Assembly: GCA_963669435.1 (NCBI GenBank)
Contig: OY770025.1
Coordinates: 1 to 64,000 of the forward strand
Source: CALJFL01 sp963669435
GTDB lineage: Bacteria > Pseudomonadota > Gammaproteobacteria > Pseudomonadales > Halieaceae
Direction of reading: 5' to 3'
DNA: 64,000 nucleotides
The notes beneath the pieces are model-generated. The model saw nothing but the letters and a program-made list of their open reading frames with translations. It searched no databases and was not told the DNA's origin. Both the position numbers and the translations under genes were made by a program. Positions 17,736 to 27,162 of this stretch are shown piece by piece. The first letter of the stretch is position 1. Each line of letters opens with the position of its first letter.

Positions 17736-18593
17736 ATGGGCGAGATAGTACTCGCAGCCAAGATGACCCACGTACCCACGCTTCTAATGTCCGAGCAGGA
17801 CGGGCCTGTAAAGGGCAAGCGCCAGGCGGCTATTGAAGGCCATTACGAGGTGGCGCGGCGTGCCAAGGCGTTAGGGGCTGACACGGTCGTTATTTGCGAT
17901 ACCCACTGGGTGGTTAATGCGGGTTTCCACATCAATGCGAATCACCAGTTCGAAGGACTGTTCACCTCGAACGAGTTTCCTCACTTTATCCAGGATCTTC
18001 CGTACTCGTACCAGGGCAACGCCGCGCTGGGGGATGCCATCGCTGAGATCGCAACCGACAAGGGTGTTCACACGCTGAGCCACCAGATCGATAGCCTGGA
18101 GCTGGAATACGGCACCCTGGTGCCCATGCGCTTCATGTCGCGCGAACACGATATGAAAGTGGTATCGGTCGCCGCCTGGTGTACCGTGCACAGCCACGAA
18201 GAAAGTCGGGTAATCGGCGAGGCGATTCGCGAAGCCGTGGAGGCCAGCGACAACAAGGTGCTCCTCGTCGCTTCAGGATCGCTGTCCCACAAAATCTGGG
18301 CAAACAAAGACTATGCCGCCAACAATGGCACGTTCACCATCTCATCCGAATTTAATCGCCAGGTAGACCTGCGAACTCTTGAGCTGTGGAGCAATGGGGA
18401 GCATGCCACCTTCCTGAGAATGCTAGGCGATTATGCCGAGCATTGCTGTGGCGAGGGCTCAATGCATGACACCGCAATGTTGTACGGTGCGTTGGGATGG
18501 GATAAATACGACCAAGAATGTGAGGTGTTAACCGAGTACTTTCCGAGTTCCGGTACCGGTCAAACCAATGTGATTTTTCCGGTGCCTGCGTAG
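17736..18593 (+). CDS. hpaD: 3,4-dihydroxyphenylacetate 2,3-dioxygenase (class III extradiol)
   Basis: 285 aa, LigB-superfamily extradiol dioxygenase. It is recognisable end to end as the HpaD type: LAAKMTHVPTLLMSE with the first metal His, GADTVVICDTHWVVN with the second, NANHQFEGLFTSNE, SLELEYGTLVPMRFM, VASGSLSHK with the acid/base His, GEGSMHDTAMLYGALGWDKYD with the metal Glu, and the ending FPSSGTGQ. It opens homoprotocatechuate (or a similar catechol) at the 2,3 bond with Fe(II) and O2. A GAGGAA site precedes the start. The remaining hpa genes (hpaE, F, G, H, I) are not in the window, so it stands alone. The substrate could differ from the named one. Confidence 0.9.
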   Translation: MGEIVLAAKMTHVPTLLMSEQDGPVKGKRQAAIEGHYEVARRAKALGADTVVICDTHWVVNAGFHINANHQFEGLFTSNEFPHFIQDLPYSYQGNAALGDAIAEIATDKGVHTLSHQIDSLELEYGTLVPMRFMSREHDMKVVSVAAWCTVHSHEESRVIGEAIREAVEASDNKVLLVASGSLSHKIWANKDYAANNGTFTISSEFNRQVDLRTLELWSNGEHATFLRMLGDYAEHCCGEGSMHDTAMLYGALGWDKYDQECEVLTEYFPSSGTGQTNVIFPVPA

Positions 18594-19036
18594 AAGCCGA
18601 CAATCTTTACGCGGCTAATACGGCTACCTAGGAAGACGCGTTGTTCAGCCGGTGGTGCTCTCGCATCGCGTCACCCCCTAGCCGATGCAGGCTTGTAAAT
18701 TCTTGGCGTGGGCTACACATGTGTTTACCGCAATCAGCAAAAGTTATGGCTCCCCATGTAAGTTCTTTGAACGGACTTGGGGTGAAGCTTGCGCCATCTC
18801 GCCCGGCTAATGCAATGGGTAGTCATAAAATCAAGAACTGCTTCAAATTCGCCGCTGCCTGGGTGGACCAAGAGACATTGCCAAAGCTCCTGTGGCGCCG
18901 GTGTTCACTGCATTGAAATTCATCACCTCCGGGCTGGCATCACAAGTCAGTGACATTCACCTAAAAGCAATTTGTAAAGAACGCCCTGAAGGCCATAGTG
19001 GATGCGTCTAGTAGACGAAATAGCCGAGACCCCGAC
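18594..19036 (+). other. Intergenic, possible gene remnant
   Basis: 443 bases without a credible intact gene. Two overlapping frames look protein-like. One is in the part up to about 18880 (MAPHVSSLNGLGVKLAPSRP). The other, 18829-19011, has no start codon and ends KFITSGLASQVSDIHLKAICK. A frame jump between them would suggest a decayed reading frame. I do not recognise the family. Confidence 0.25.
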
Positions 19037-19723
19037 ATGCCAGAGTACATCCTATATCACTACCCGCTTCGCGCTTGTTCATCAGTAACGGTGAACGCAC
19101 TCGTCGAGACAAGTCTGGAATTCGAGGATCGGGTAATCGACATACGCGCAGGAGAACAAAACAGCGAAGCGTACCGACAGGTGCACCCCTACGGTAAGGT
19201 CCCCGCCTTGTCGGTTGATGGTGCTGTGATCATAGAAAACGTAGCCATCCTCCTGTACATCGACGCCATCAGGCCCGGTGTATTGTTTCCGGCTACCAGT
19301 AACCCACTGGAGCGCGCGGCGTTTCACTCGGACCTCGTGTGGTGCACCGCCACAGTCCATACCGCGATCAGGCAAGTGCGGATGCCTATGCGCTATACAG
19401 GCGGGGATGTGTCCGGCGTTCAGGAAAGAGGCATAAGAGAAACCCGCCACATCATGGACCAGATAGAAAAACGTATGGCAAGCGGCCGCTGGTGGTATGG
19501 TGATTCATGGTCCATCGTCGACGTCTACATCAACTGGGCGATTGTTACGGCCGCAAGCACCGATTTATTGCCACTGGATTCCTATCCGAAGATCAAATCA
19601 CATATTGAGAGAGTCAGAGGGCGAGCAAGCTTTCAGGTTGCATTTGACCGACAGGCCGCAGCGAAGGAAGCAGCGGGGTTGGAGTTTCCGGATGAAGATT
19701 CCTGGAGAACTGATTTTTCCTGA
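19037..19723 (+). CDS. Glutathione S-transferase family protein
   Basis: 228 aa from ATG 19037 (MPEYILYHYPL); the frame opens earlier at a GTG (18998). N-terminal thioredoxin fold: YILYHYPLRACSSVTVNALVE with a Ser/Cys active-site region, HPYGKVPALSVDG with the cis-Pro, and ENVAILLYID for the glutathione gamma-glutamyl contact. C-terminal helical domain: WWYGDSWSIVDVYINWAIV, the usual GDxxSxAD-like N-capping motif with Val replacing Ala. Detoxification or glutathione-dependent isomerisation is possible. No operon partner is evident. Confidence 0.82.
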   Translation: MPEYILYHYPLRACSSVTVNALVETSLEFEDRVIDIRAGEQNSEAYRQVHPYGKVPALSVDGAVIIENVAILLYIDAIRPGVLFPATSNPLERAAFHSDLVWCTATVHTAIRQVRMPMRYTGGDVSGVQERGIRETRHIMDQIEKRMASGRWWYGDSWSIVDVYINWAIVTAASTDLLPLDSYPKIKSHIERVRGRASFQVAFDRQAAAKEAAGLEFPDEDSWRTDFS

Positions 19724-19987
19724 CAACACACTGTTTACAACCGTAACCCGCATGCTAACAGTTTCAAACAGTACGGCTTTCGATGGACCAAAAGTGAAGA
19801 CCACTGTCGTGGAAAAACAGACCTGTTGGTACCGGTTTGTTTCTACCATTAGCTGAAAAATGTGAGCAGTATCCTCGCTACCCTCGTCTAATTTCGCCTT
19901 GACTATTTTTCACTTAATTGACAATTAGTCTTGGCTTTTTGTCAGTTTAATGAAGAATGGTCGAGTTACTTCTTAGCGAATTCCGCC

Positions 19988-21127
19988 ATGGAAAGATATC
20001 TGAAAGGCCCGCTGGCTGAAGAAATCGACAGAAAAATCCTCCTGCTCACTGGACCGCGCCAATGTGGCAAAACCACTCTGTCGAAGATGCTGACGTCGAA
20101 TTTCCAGTCTCTTAATCACGATCTCGCCGAGCATCGCCTGCTAATCGCAGAAAAGAGCTGGGACCGTGAGGTGGATCTCATCATTTTTGATGAACTGCAC
20201 AAGATGAACGAATGGAAGTCCTGGCTCAAAGGCATCTACGACGTAGAGGGAATTCCGCCCGGTATGATAGTTACTGGTAGTGCGCGACTGGATGCATTTC
20301 GAAAGGTTGGCGACTCTTTAGCCGGAAGGCATTTTCAATTTCGCCTGCACCCGATTGATCTAAAAGAGGCGCTGGCGTACTCGGAGCTTGAGGCCCAGGA
20401 AATTCTTACGCGATTGATGTCCGTGGGCGGTTTCCCAGAGCCATTCCTGAACGGAACAACACGCTATTACAACCGTTGGAAGCGTTCCCATATCGATCTT
20501 ATCTTGAAGGAAGATCTGCTTTCCCTGTCTGCAGTTCGTGATATTCAGTCAATTGAAACCCTCATCGAACTGCTGAGGTCACGAGTTGGCAGCCCAGTTT
20601 CGAGTAACTCCCTGGCCAGGGATCTGCAAAAGAGCCCCAATACCATACAGAGTTGGCTGAAACTCCTTGAAGACCTGTATGTCATCTTCCGTGTCACGCC
20701 CTATCACAAGAACATTGCCCGTAGCATTCTAAAGGAGCCCAAGTTCTACTTTTATGATAACGGAATGGTGATTGGCGACGACGGCGTCAAGCTGGAGAAC
20801 CTGGTTGCCTGCGCGCTCCTAAAAGAGGTACATCGCTGCCTGGATCTGCAGGGGGAGAATTGCAAGCTGCACTACGTGCGTAACAAGGACGGTCAAGAAA
20901 TCGACTTTCTTATCACACGGTCGAACAAACCTGAGCGGTTAATTGAAGTGAAGTGGGCTGATAGCTCACTCAGCCCCAACTTCAAAAAGTTTTTCCACGA
21001 AGAGCAGTTAACACGGGTCCAGGTGGTGGGGGAATTGAAACAGAGCAAGTCCTATCCATCTGCTGAACGAATCGAACCCGCAAGAAAATTTTTATCGCAA
21101 CTGTCGCTGGAAACCCCCAATGCATGA
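19988..21127 (+). CDS. AAA+ ATPase with DUF4143 domain
   Basis: 379 aa from ATG 19988; the frame also opens at TTG 19931. Walker A is LTGPRQCGKTT (residues 20-30) and Walker B DLIIFDELHKM near 60, followed by ITGSAR-like TGSARLD and RHFQFRLHPI. The C-terminal half has SRVGSPVSSNSLARDLQKSPNTIQSWLKLLEDLYVIF, a winged-helix-like stretch, and a DUF4143 nuclease-like end (NKDGQEIDFLIT, RLIEVKWADSS). These proteins are common, often horizontally moved and of unknown role. It is alone, flanked by AT-rich non-coding DNA, and looks like an accessory insertion. Confidence 0.88.
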   Translation: MERYLKGPLAEEIDRKILLLTGPRQCGKTTLSKMLTSNFQSLNHDLAEHRLLIAEKSWDREVDLIIFDELHKMNEWKSWLKGIYDVEGIPPGMIVTGSARLDAFRKVGDSLAGRHFQFRLHPIDLKEALAYSELEAQEILTRLMSVGGFPEPFLNGTTRYYNRWKRSHIDLILKEDLLSLSAVRDIQSIETLIELLRSRVGSPVSSNSLARDLQKSPNTIQSWLKLLEDLYVIFRVTPYHKNIARSILKEPKFYFYDNGMVIGDDGVKLENLVACALLKEVHRCLDLQGENCKLHYVRNKDGQEIDFLITRSNKPERLIEVKWADSSLSPNFKKFFHEEQLTRVQVVGELKQSKSYPSAERIEPARKFLSQLSLETPNA

Positions 21128-21265
21128 TTAATTCCTTGGATTAGTCTTTGCCCACGGTGAGATCGACACCGTAGACCTCCATACTTCTGTTTTCTAACAA
21201 ATTAAATGCCAGCGGCCCCTCAGGTACCCCCGCCACTAAGCCGTTTTCAGACCTCACAAAGTTTT

Positions 21266-21288
21266 TAATAATGATATTGATTCTCATT
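21266..21288. promoter_or_regulatory. Fur box
   Basis: AATGATATTGATTCTCATTT closely resembles the 19-bp Fur consensus (GATAATGATAATCATTATC). It lies about 55-75 bp upstream of the siderophore receptor start, where iron-loaded Fur would block transcription. Confidence 0.75.
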
Positions 21289-21343
21289 TACGTTAGCATT
21301 ATGATTCTTGCCCGAAACCTGTTATCCGGAGCCAGTTGTACCG

Positions 21344-23458
21344 ATGAAACCCTTCCCTACCCGCTTGTTACCCCTGAGCGCAGCGACGCTGTGTGCCTCC
21401 ATCGCTGCGCCGCAGGCGCTAGCTGATTCGGCCACAGATTATGAAAACCGGGAAGAAGTTATCGTCAGAGGGCAGTATTTGCAGTCGGACGAAATTACCG
21501 CTCTAAAAACACCCACGCCCATTCTCGATGTACCACAGAGCCTGTCCATCGTGACCGCCGAGCAGATCCAGCGCCAGGGCTTCACATCGCTCGGTGATAT
21601 CGTCAACTACACCGCCGGCGTCAACAATTCCCAGGGCGAGGCGCATCGCGACGCCATTGTGTTCCGGGGCCTGCGCTCTACGGCAGACTTTTACATCGAC
21701 GGCACCCGTGACGACGTGCAGTATTATCGGCCCCTGTATAACCTGCAGCAGGTCGAGATCCTGCGTGGCCCCAACGCCATCCTCTTCGGTCGTGGCGGTG
21801 CGGGCGGCATCCTGAATCGGGTGTCCAAGAAAGGCGTTACGGGCAGCAACTTCAACGAGTACCAGGTGAGCGGTAACACCTTTGGTTCCTACAATTTTCG
21901 ACTGGACAGTAATTACTCCCCAAACGATGACACCGCACTGCGGCTCAACGCCTACTATGAAGGTATCGAGTCCGATCGCGATTTTGACGACGGCGAGCGA
22001 TATGGCATTAACCCCACTGCACGCTTCGCGCTGAGCGACACTACAGTGCTGGATGTATCTTACGAGTATGTGGACCACGAACAGTTCATTGACCGCGGCA
22101 TCGTCACAGGAGCGGATGGTGAGCCGGTGGATGACTTTGACAATATTGTCTTCGGTGACCGCGACCTGAATGAATCAGCGCTGGAAGCTCACCTGTGGCG
22201 CGCTATGTTACAACACGAGTTTTCAGATGCACTGAAGGCCAATGCGAGCGCGTTTTACGGTGACTACGACAAGTCCTACACGAACTTCTACGCCTCTGGT
22301 TACGACCAGGAGTCTGCGCCTGACGTGGTGACACTCGACGGTTACGTGGACACCACCAGCCGCCAGAACCTGATCCTTACTGGCACCGTTGTGGGACAGT
22401 TCCAAACAGGTAGCATCGGGCACACTATGTTGCTGGGTGCCGAGTACATCGACACCGACTCCGACCAGGACCGGTATAACGCCTTTTGGGATACCACCCA
22501 GGATGACAATGAGTTTTTCACCATTTCCAGGCCGCTCAATCTGCGCGGCGGTGTTGGTGTGAACGCAGCGGGGCAGATCACCACCAATGACTTTACCGCA
22601 GACATTAATGACGACACCCGGGTAGAACTAGAGGTCTACTCACTGTACCTGCAGGACGAGATTGCCCTGTCCGAGCACTTCGACCTGATCCTGGGCGCTC
22701 GCTTTGACAGCTTCGATATTGAAGTAAATAACGTTGTGGCGAACGAGGTGCGCGACCGTCAAGATGAGGAAGTGTCACCCCGCGGCGGCTTGATCTACAA
22801 GCCCGTGGAAAACGTCTCTCTTTATGCGGCCTACAGCGAAACCTTCCTGCCGCGCAGTGGCGAGCAGTACGCCAACATCAATGGCGACAACGATGACCTG
22901 GATCCGGACGAGTTCGAGAGCAAGGAAGTCGGCTTGAAATGGGACTTCAGTGAAGGCCTGAGTCTGACCGTCGCTTACTTCGAGAATGAGCAAACCGTTT
23001 CCTCCAGAGACAACGACACCGGGGAAAGCTTTGAAGTCAGGGGCCTTGAAATTGACGGGTTCGAGGTGCAACTCGACGGCCAAATCGGTGACAACCTCTT
23101 TATCCGCGGAGGCTACACCTATCTCGATGGCGAGACAGGCGATGGCGAGCAACCCCGTGAACTGCCGGAGAATATGGCGTCAATCTGGGGCAATTATACG
23201 GTCTCTTCGAAATGGGCTGTGGGCCTGGGCGCCACCTACCAGGATGAATCGCTGATCAGCGATGGTGGCTCAGCGCGACTACCGGAATACACCCGCGTTG
23301 ACGCCGCTGTGTACTATCAGCTTTCGAACAACTTCGAACTCCAGCTCAACGTTGAAAACCTGTTTGACGAGGAGTACTACCCTTACGCGCACAGCACACA
23401 CCAGGTCAGTGTGGGGGAACCATTGAATGCGCGTATTACGTTGAGTGGGAAGTTTTAG
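21344..23458 (+). CDS. TonB-dependent siderophore receptor (catecholate type)
   Basis: 704 aa from ATG 21344 with GGAG upstream. A signal peptide ending near ALADS is followed by the TonB box EEVIVRGQYL. The plug domain carries LDVPQSLSIVTAEQIQRQG, the TonB-siderophore hallmark, and VEILRGPNAILFGRGGAGG. The barrel ends in LSGKF with the terminal Phe. The pattern is that of Fiu/FcuA-like catecholate and general siderophore receptors. The Fur box upstream supports iron-controlled expression. It is the only receptor in the window that looks iron-related. It stands alone, with a perfect hairpin 20 bp after its stop. Confidence 0.92.
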   Translation: MKPFPTRLLPLSAATLCASIAAPQALADSATDYENREEVIVRGQYLQSDEITALKTPTPILDVPQSLSIVTAEQIQRQGFTSLGDIVNYTAGVNNSQGEAHRDAIVFRGLRSTADFYIDGTRDDVQYYRPLYNLQQVEILRGPNAILFGRGGAGGILNRVSKKGVTGSNFNEYQVSGNTFGSYNFRLDSNYSPNDDTALRLNAYYEGIESDRDFDDGERYGINPTARFALSDTTVLDVSYEYVDHEQFIDRGIVTGADGEPVDDFDNIVFGDRDLNESALEAHLWRAMLQHEFSDALKANASAFYGDYDKSYTNFYASGYDQESAPDVVTLDGYVDTTSRQNLILTGTVVGQFQTGSIGHTMLLGAEYIDTDSDQDRYNAFWDTTQDDNEFFTISRPLNLRGGVGVNAAGQITTNDFTADINDDTRVELEVYSLYLQDEIALSEHFDLILGARFDSFDIEVNNVVANEVRDRQDEEVSPRGGLIYKPVENVSLYAAYSETFLPRSGEQYANINGDNDDLDPDEFESKEVGLKWDFSEGLSLTVAYFENEQTVSSRDNDTGESFEVRGLEIDGFEVQLDGQIGDNLFIRGGYTYLDGETGDGEQPRELPENMASIWGNYTVSSKWAVGLGATYQDESLISDGGSARLPEYTRVDAAVYYQLSNNFELQLNVENLFDEEYYPYAHSTHQVSVGEPLNARITLSGKF

Positions 23459-23480
23459 ACCTGCCCAGCTGGTACTAAGC

Positions 23481-23513
23481 GACTATCTGAAACTGTTGGA
23501 AGTTGAGATAGTC
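23481..23513 (+). terminator. Hairpin after siderophore receptor gene
   Basis: Stem GACTATCT...AGATAGTC with an inner AACT/AGTT extension, starting 23 bp after the receptor stop. No T-tract follows, so it may be a 3'-end stabiliser or an imperfect terminator. Confidence 0.35.
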
Positions 23514-23719
23514 ATCTGAGCAAACAGAGATCAAGGGCTGATGACTTTTCTCCTGATATTAGGCCCACCGTTGGTTTAGAGCTCTGCTATTCCCGTCTAT
23601 CATTTTGAGTTATAGCCTTGGTACGATTTCAGGAATTGTAAGCGGCCTCTGAACAAGAGAGCCAAATCCACCACGTAAGAAATGAACGGCAGGTGCCCGG
23701 TGCAACCCAAGTTTGATCG

Positions 23720-25252
23720 CTATCGTCTGTACCGCTCTATAAGCTTTTTCTTATACAACTTACCGTTTGCTTCTCTAGGCAACTGCTCTTCAAAATCTAT
23801 GGTTCGGGGGCATTTGACGGGCGCTAGCACTTCCTTGCAAAAATCTATCAATTCGTCAGACAACTTTGTGCTGGACTCGGCGGACTCAGCCAGTTGAACG
23901 GCTGCCTTCACCTCTTCGCCGAAGGCATCATTGGGTATTCCAAATACTGCAACATCAACAACCAATGGGTGCTCCATAAGGCGCTGCTCAGCTTCTTGCG
24001 GATAAACGTTTACGCCGCCCGTGATGATCATGTTTGACTTTCTGTCGGTTAGATAAATATAACCATCTTCATCAATTCTTCCCACATCACCTAAAGTACG
24101 CCAGCCCTGCGGCGAGTGAATACCTTTGGTCTTGTCTGCATCGCCGTGATACTCGAACTTCTCGCCGCCATCAAAGTAGATAACCCCTATTTCGTTTGGC
24201 GCAAGCACTTCCCATGTCTCTTCATCCACAGCGTAAGCAGATCCAACCGCCACCTTACCTATTGATCCCGGGTGTTCCAACCATTCCTGACTACGAATCA
24301 TCGCCCCCCCTATCCTTTCAGTGCCCCCATAGTACTCAATGATCACAGGGCCGAACCACTCAATCATTGCGCGCTTTGTTGAAACGGGGCAAGGCGCGCC
24401 GGTATGCATAATGCACTGGACAGAACTGACATCGAATCGACTCCTGACTTCCTTATCGATGTCCAGGAGCCTGGCAAAATGAGTGGGGACGCAAATGATA
24501 TGAGTTACCTGATACCGCTCAATGTACTCAAGCATTTCCATTGCATCAAACTTATCAATTATCACGACGGCACCACCAAATCGGTGCATCGCCCGAGTGC
24601 TCATTAAAGGTGACGCATGGTACAGAGGACCAGGAGCCATGACTCGCGCATTCGGGCCATACCCCTCCCCCATAAGGAACAGGTCATCTTGCGGTGCTTT
24701 GTCTATCGGGGATCCATCGAGAGGGAATTTGACCCCCTTGGGACGTCCGGTCGTTCCCGATGTATACATCATCTCCCGACCCGATGTCTCATCACCTATC
24801 GGCGAAATTGATTCGGCCGACCTCTTTGACTCCAGACTTTCAAACCCTTCAATCTCATCAAATAGCGAAAGCGCTAGTACGTCCAGATTCAATAACTCCA
24901 AGGTCTTCCGAGCCGCCTGCGAAAAGCGGTTAGACGCTATAAATGCCGAGGCTTGCGCATTTTCAATGATATACGCGATCTCATGCGCAGTAGCATGCCA
25001 ACTTATCGGTGTGTAATAGAGCCCAGCTCGATGGGCTCCCCAGATAATCTCGTAAAAGCGAGTGCTGTTTTCGCAGAACAGTACGATGCTGTCGCCCTTG
25101 GATAAACCCAAATTACGGAAGAGCTGGGCCGTCTGGTTGGTGGTCGCTTCCAAGCCGGCGTAGCTAAGGGTTTCTCCGCTTTTTGCGGTGATGCAGGCCG
25201 GAGAACCCCCATGTTGGGCGGCATGTAGTGAGAAATGATGGCCTGTGCTCAT
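23720..25252 (-). CDS. AMP-dependent acyl-CoA synthetase
   Basis: 510 aa ANL-superfamily ligase. Adenylation motifs are in order: MMYTSGTTGRPKGVKFP near 165, EYYGGTE near 310, GWRTLGDVGRIDEDGYIYLTDRKSNMIITGGVNVYPQEAE near 400, and the catalytic Lys in PREANGKLYKKKL at the end. It activates a carboxylic acid to acyl-AMP and then acyl-CoA. It lies 56 bp behind the Baeyer-Villiger monooxygenase and should be co-transcribed from the operator-bearing promoter at 27227. An acid released by ester hydrolysis is the likely substrate class. Confidence 0.92.
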   Translation of the reverse strand: MSTGHHFSLHAAQHGGSPACITAKSGETLSYAGLEATTNQTAQLFRNLGLSKGDSIVLFCENSTRFYEIIWGAHRAGLYYTPISWHATAHEIAYIIENAQASAFIASNRFSQAARKTLELLNLDVLALSLFDEIEGFESLESKRSAESISPIGDETSGREMMYTSGTTGRPKGVKFPLDGSPIDKAPQDDLFLMGEGYGPNARVMAPGPLYHASPLMSTRAMHRFGGAVVIIDKFDAMEMLEYIERYQVTHIICVPTHFARLLDIDKEVRSRFDVSSVQCIMHTGAPCPVSTKRAMIEWFGPVIIEYYGGTERIGGAMIRSQEWLEHPGSIGKVAVGSAYAVDEETWEVLAPNEIGVIYFDGGEKFEYHGDADKTKGIHSPQGWRTLGDVGRIDEDGYIYLTDRKSNMIITGGVNVYPQEAEQRLMEHPLVVDVAVFGIPNDAFGEEVKAAVQLAESAESSTKLSDELIDFCKEVLAPVKCPRTIDFEEQLPREANGKLYKKKLIERYRR

Positions 25253-25308
25253 AGACGACCCCTGCTTCTAAAGCTTACGTGTTTATGGTGCAGCGATAAG
25301 AGGCTGTT

Positions 25309-27162
25309 CTAGCTCTCAAAAACAAAAGCCTCGGCAGACTCCTCTGCTGCTGCCTTGATTTTCTTCCATTGTGCAGCACCACCGTAATACACCAGTGATC
25401 CGGGCTTCGCGGTACCGTAACTGTTGTGGTAGCTAAGACAGTCTCTAAGTGGTTGGGTGGCCGTATCTACCGCCGCGCAATGCTGCACATATTCTTTCTC
25501 TGCAGATTTCTTGACGTCTATTAACTTGGCCCCTTTTTGTTTCATCGCCTTGAGGGACCAGAGAATATGATCTGTCTGGGCGTCTATACCTTCCATAAAG
25601 TTGAAGCCATAGCCGCCAGATTGGGGACCCATAACAATAAAAAGGTTAGGGAAACCTTCGGTATGAACCCCCAGGTAGGTCTTGGTGCCATCGTCGTCCC
25701 ATTTATCAATGATTGACTGTCCCGACCGTCCAATTATCGTATTGAACGTTCCCGTGGCCATAAACTCATAGCCAGTGGCATAGATCAGAACATCGAGATC
25801 ATATTGCTTGCCGTTGTGCCAGATGCCATTCTCGTTTAGCTGTTCCACACCCGACGGTGCGGTATTAACAAGGGTAACGTGAGGCAAGTTAAAGGTGGGG
25901 AGAAACTCGTCATGGAACGTAGGTCGCTTACAACCAAATTGATAGTAAGGCTTGAGCGCTTCAGCTGTTTCAGGATCATCTATGATTGTGTCAACGCGGG
26001 CACGAATAGACTCCATTATCCGAAAGTTTGAATCCAGCTGTTTCTTTAACAACTCTTCCGGGGATATCTTTGTTTTGTGAACTTTACGTTCCTTGTAGGA
26101 ATCTTCCTTTCCAGATAGATAGCCATCGACGGCTTTCATTGCCGCCCGCACGTCTGTAAAACTAGCGAATCGCTCACGGCGTTTTTTAGCCCAATGCGGG
26201 TCTTTAGACCACGACTCATACTCCTCGGTAGTCGTTTCTCTCTGGTCACGAACGTCTACGGTGGATGGCGTGCGCTGAAACACGTACAGCTCCTTCGCCA
26301 ATTTTGCCACTTCCGGAATGACCTGCACGCCAGTTGATCCGGTTCCAATGACACCGACCCGTTTTCCCGTTAGATCTACGTCGTAACGCCAGCGCGCAGT
26401 ATGGAAGGCCTCTCCCTTGAATTTTTCCTGTCCTTTAATTTTCGCCAGGCGGGGGGTCGTTAGTATTCCATTGGCCAGGACAACAATTCTTGCTCTCATG
26501 GCATCACCACGGTCCGTGCGCACAATCCAGCGTTTTAGCGATTCATCCCATACCGTTTCTTCTACCGTGGTGTGAAACAAAGCCTTGTCATAAAAGCCTG
26601 TTTTCTCCGCTATGTTCTGGCAGTGCTCCAAAATTTCCTGCCCTGAGGCGAACTTCTTGGACGGTATAGTTCCCATTTCATCGAGAAGTGGCAAATAGGT
26701 ATAGGCCTCTACGTCACAAGCAACACCTGGATACCTATTCCAATACCATGTGCCACCTGCATCGCCACCTTTCTCACAGAAGCGAACATCGACGATGCCT
26801 TCGGACATGAGTTTGTACCAAAGAAGAAGCGCGGAGAAACCAGCGCCGATAACCAGAACCTCACATTCGTCATCCAGCGCTTCGCGTTCCACCGGAGGAA
26901 CTGCATCAGGGTCCTCCAAATACTTGGCGAAAGCTCCTTCCATCCTGACAAATTCGGCTGAGCCAGTACGGGCCTCCTTTTCAGCCGAGTAACGCGCTTG
27001 ATCATCGGCGCCGAACGAAGCTTCTTTTGGCGCATCAGGTAGCACCTTAGACTTTTCATCCGTGTTTACGCGAAAACCGGTGTTGGAAACGCGATCTGCA
27101 TTTACCGCAGCTCGAGTGTTGAAGATTTTCAGGCCCGTCTGTTTATCTGTTTCAAATGTCAT
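25309..27162 (-). CDS. Type I Baeyer-Villiger monooxygenase with N-terminal extension
   Basis: 617 aa flavoprotein. FAD motif VIGAGFSALLLWYK (about 104-117), the type I fingerprint FKGEAFHTARW (248-258, fits FxGxxxHxxxW) and the NADPH motif VIGTGSTGVQVIPE (271-284) are all present. The extra ~100 residues before the FAD motif are charged and helix-like, as in the larger cyclopentadecanone/steroid-type enzymes. It inserts O2-derived oxygen next to a ketone carbonyl to give an ester or lactone. It is first in an operon with an acyl-CoA ligase and has operator A 65 bp upstream. The EstB-type hydrolase of the same predicted regulon would open the product. Confidence 0.93.
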   Translation of the reverse strand: MTFETDKQTGLKIFNTRAAVNADRVSNTGFRVNTDEKSKVLPDAPKEASFGADDQARYSAEKEARTGSAEFVRMEGAFAKYLEDPDAVPPVEREALDDECEVLVIGAGFSALLLWYKLMSEGIVDVRFCEKGGDAGGTWYWNRYPGVACDVEAYTYLPLLDEMGTIPSKKFASGQEILEHCQNIAEKTGFYDKALFHTTVEETVWDESLKRWIVRTDRGDAMRARIVVLANGILTTPRLAKIKGQEKFKGEAFHTARWRYDVDLTGKRVGVIGTGSTGVQVIPEVAKLAKELYVFQRTPSTVDVRDQRETTTEEYESWSKDPHWAKKRRERFASFTDVRAAMKAVDGYLSGKEDSYKERKVHKTKISPEELLKKQLDSNFRIMESIRARVDTIIDDPETAEALKPYYQFGCKRPTFHDEFLPTFNLPHVTLVNTAPSGVEQLNENGIWHNGKQYDLDVLIYATGYEFMATGTFNTIIGRSGQSIIDKWDDDGTKTYLGVHTEGFPNLFIVMGPQSGGYGFNFMEGIDAQTDHILWSLKAMKQKGAKLIDVKKSAEKEYVQHCAAVDTATQPLRDCLSYHNSYGTAKPGSLVYYGGAAQWKKIKAAAEESAEAFVFES

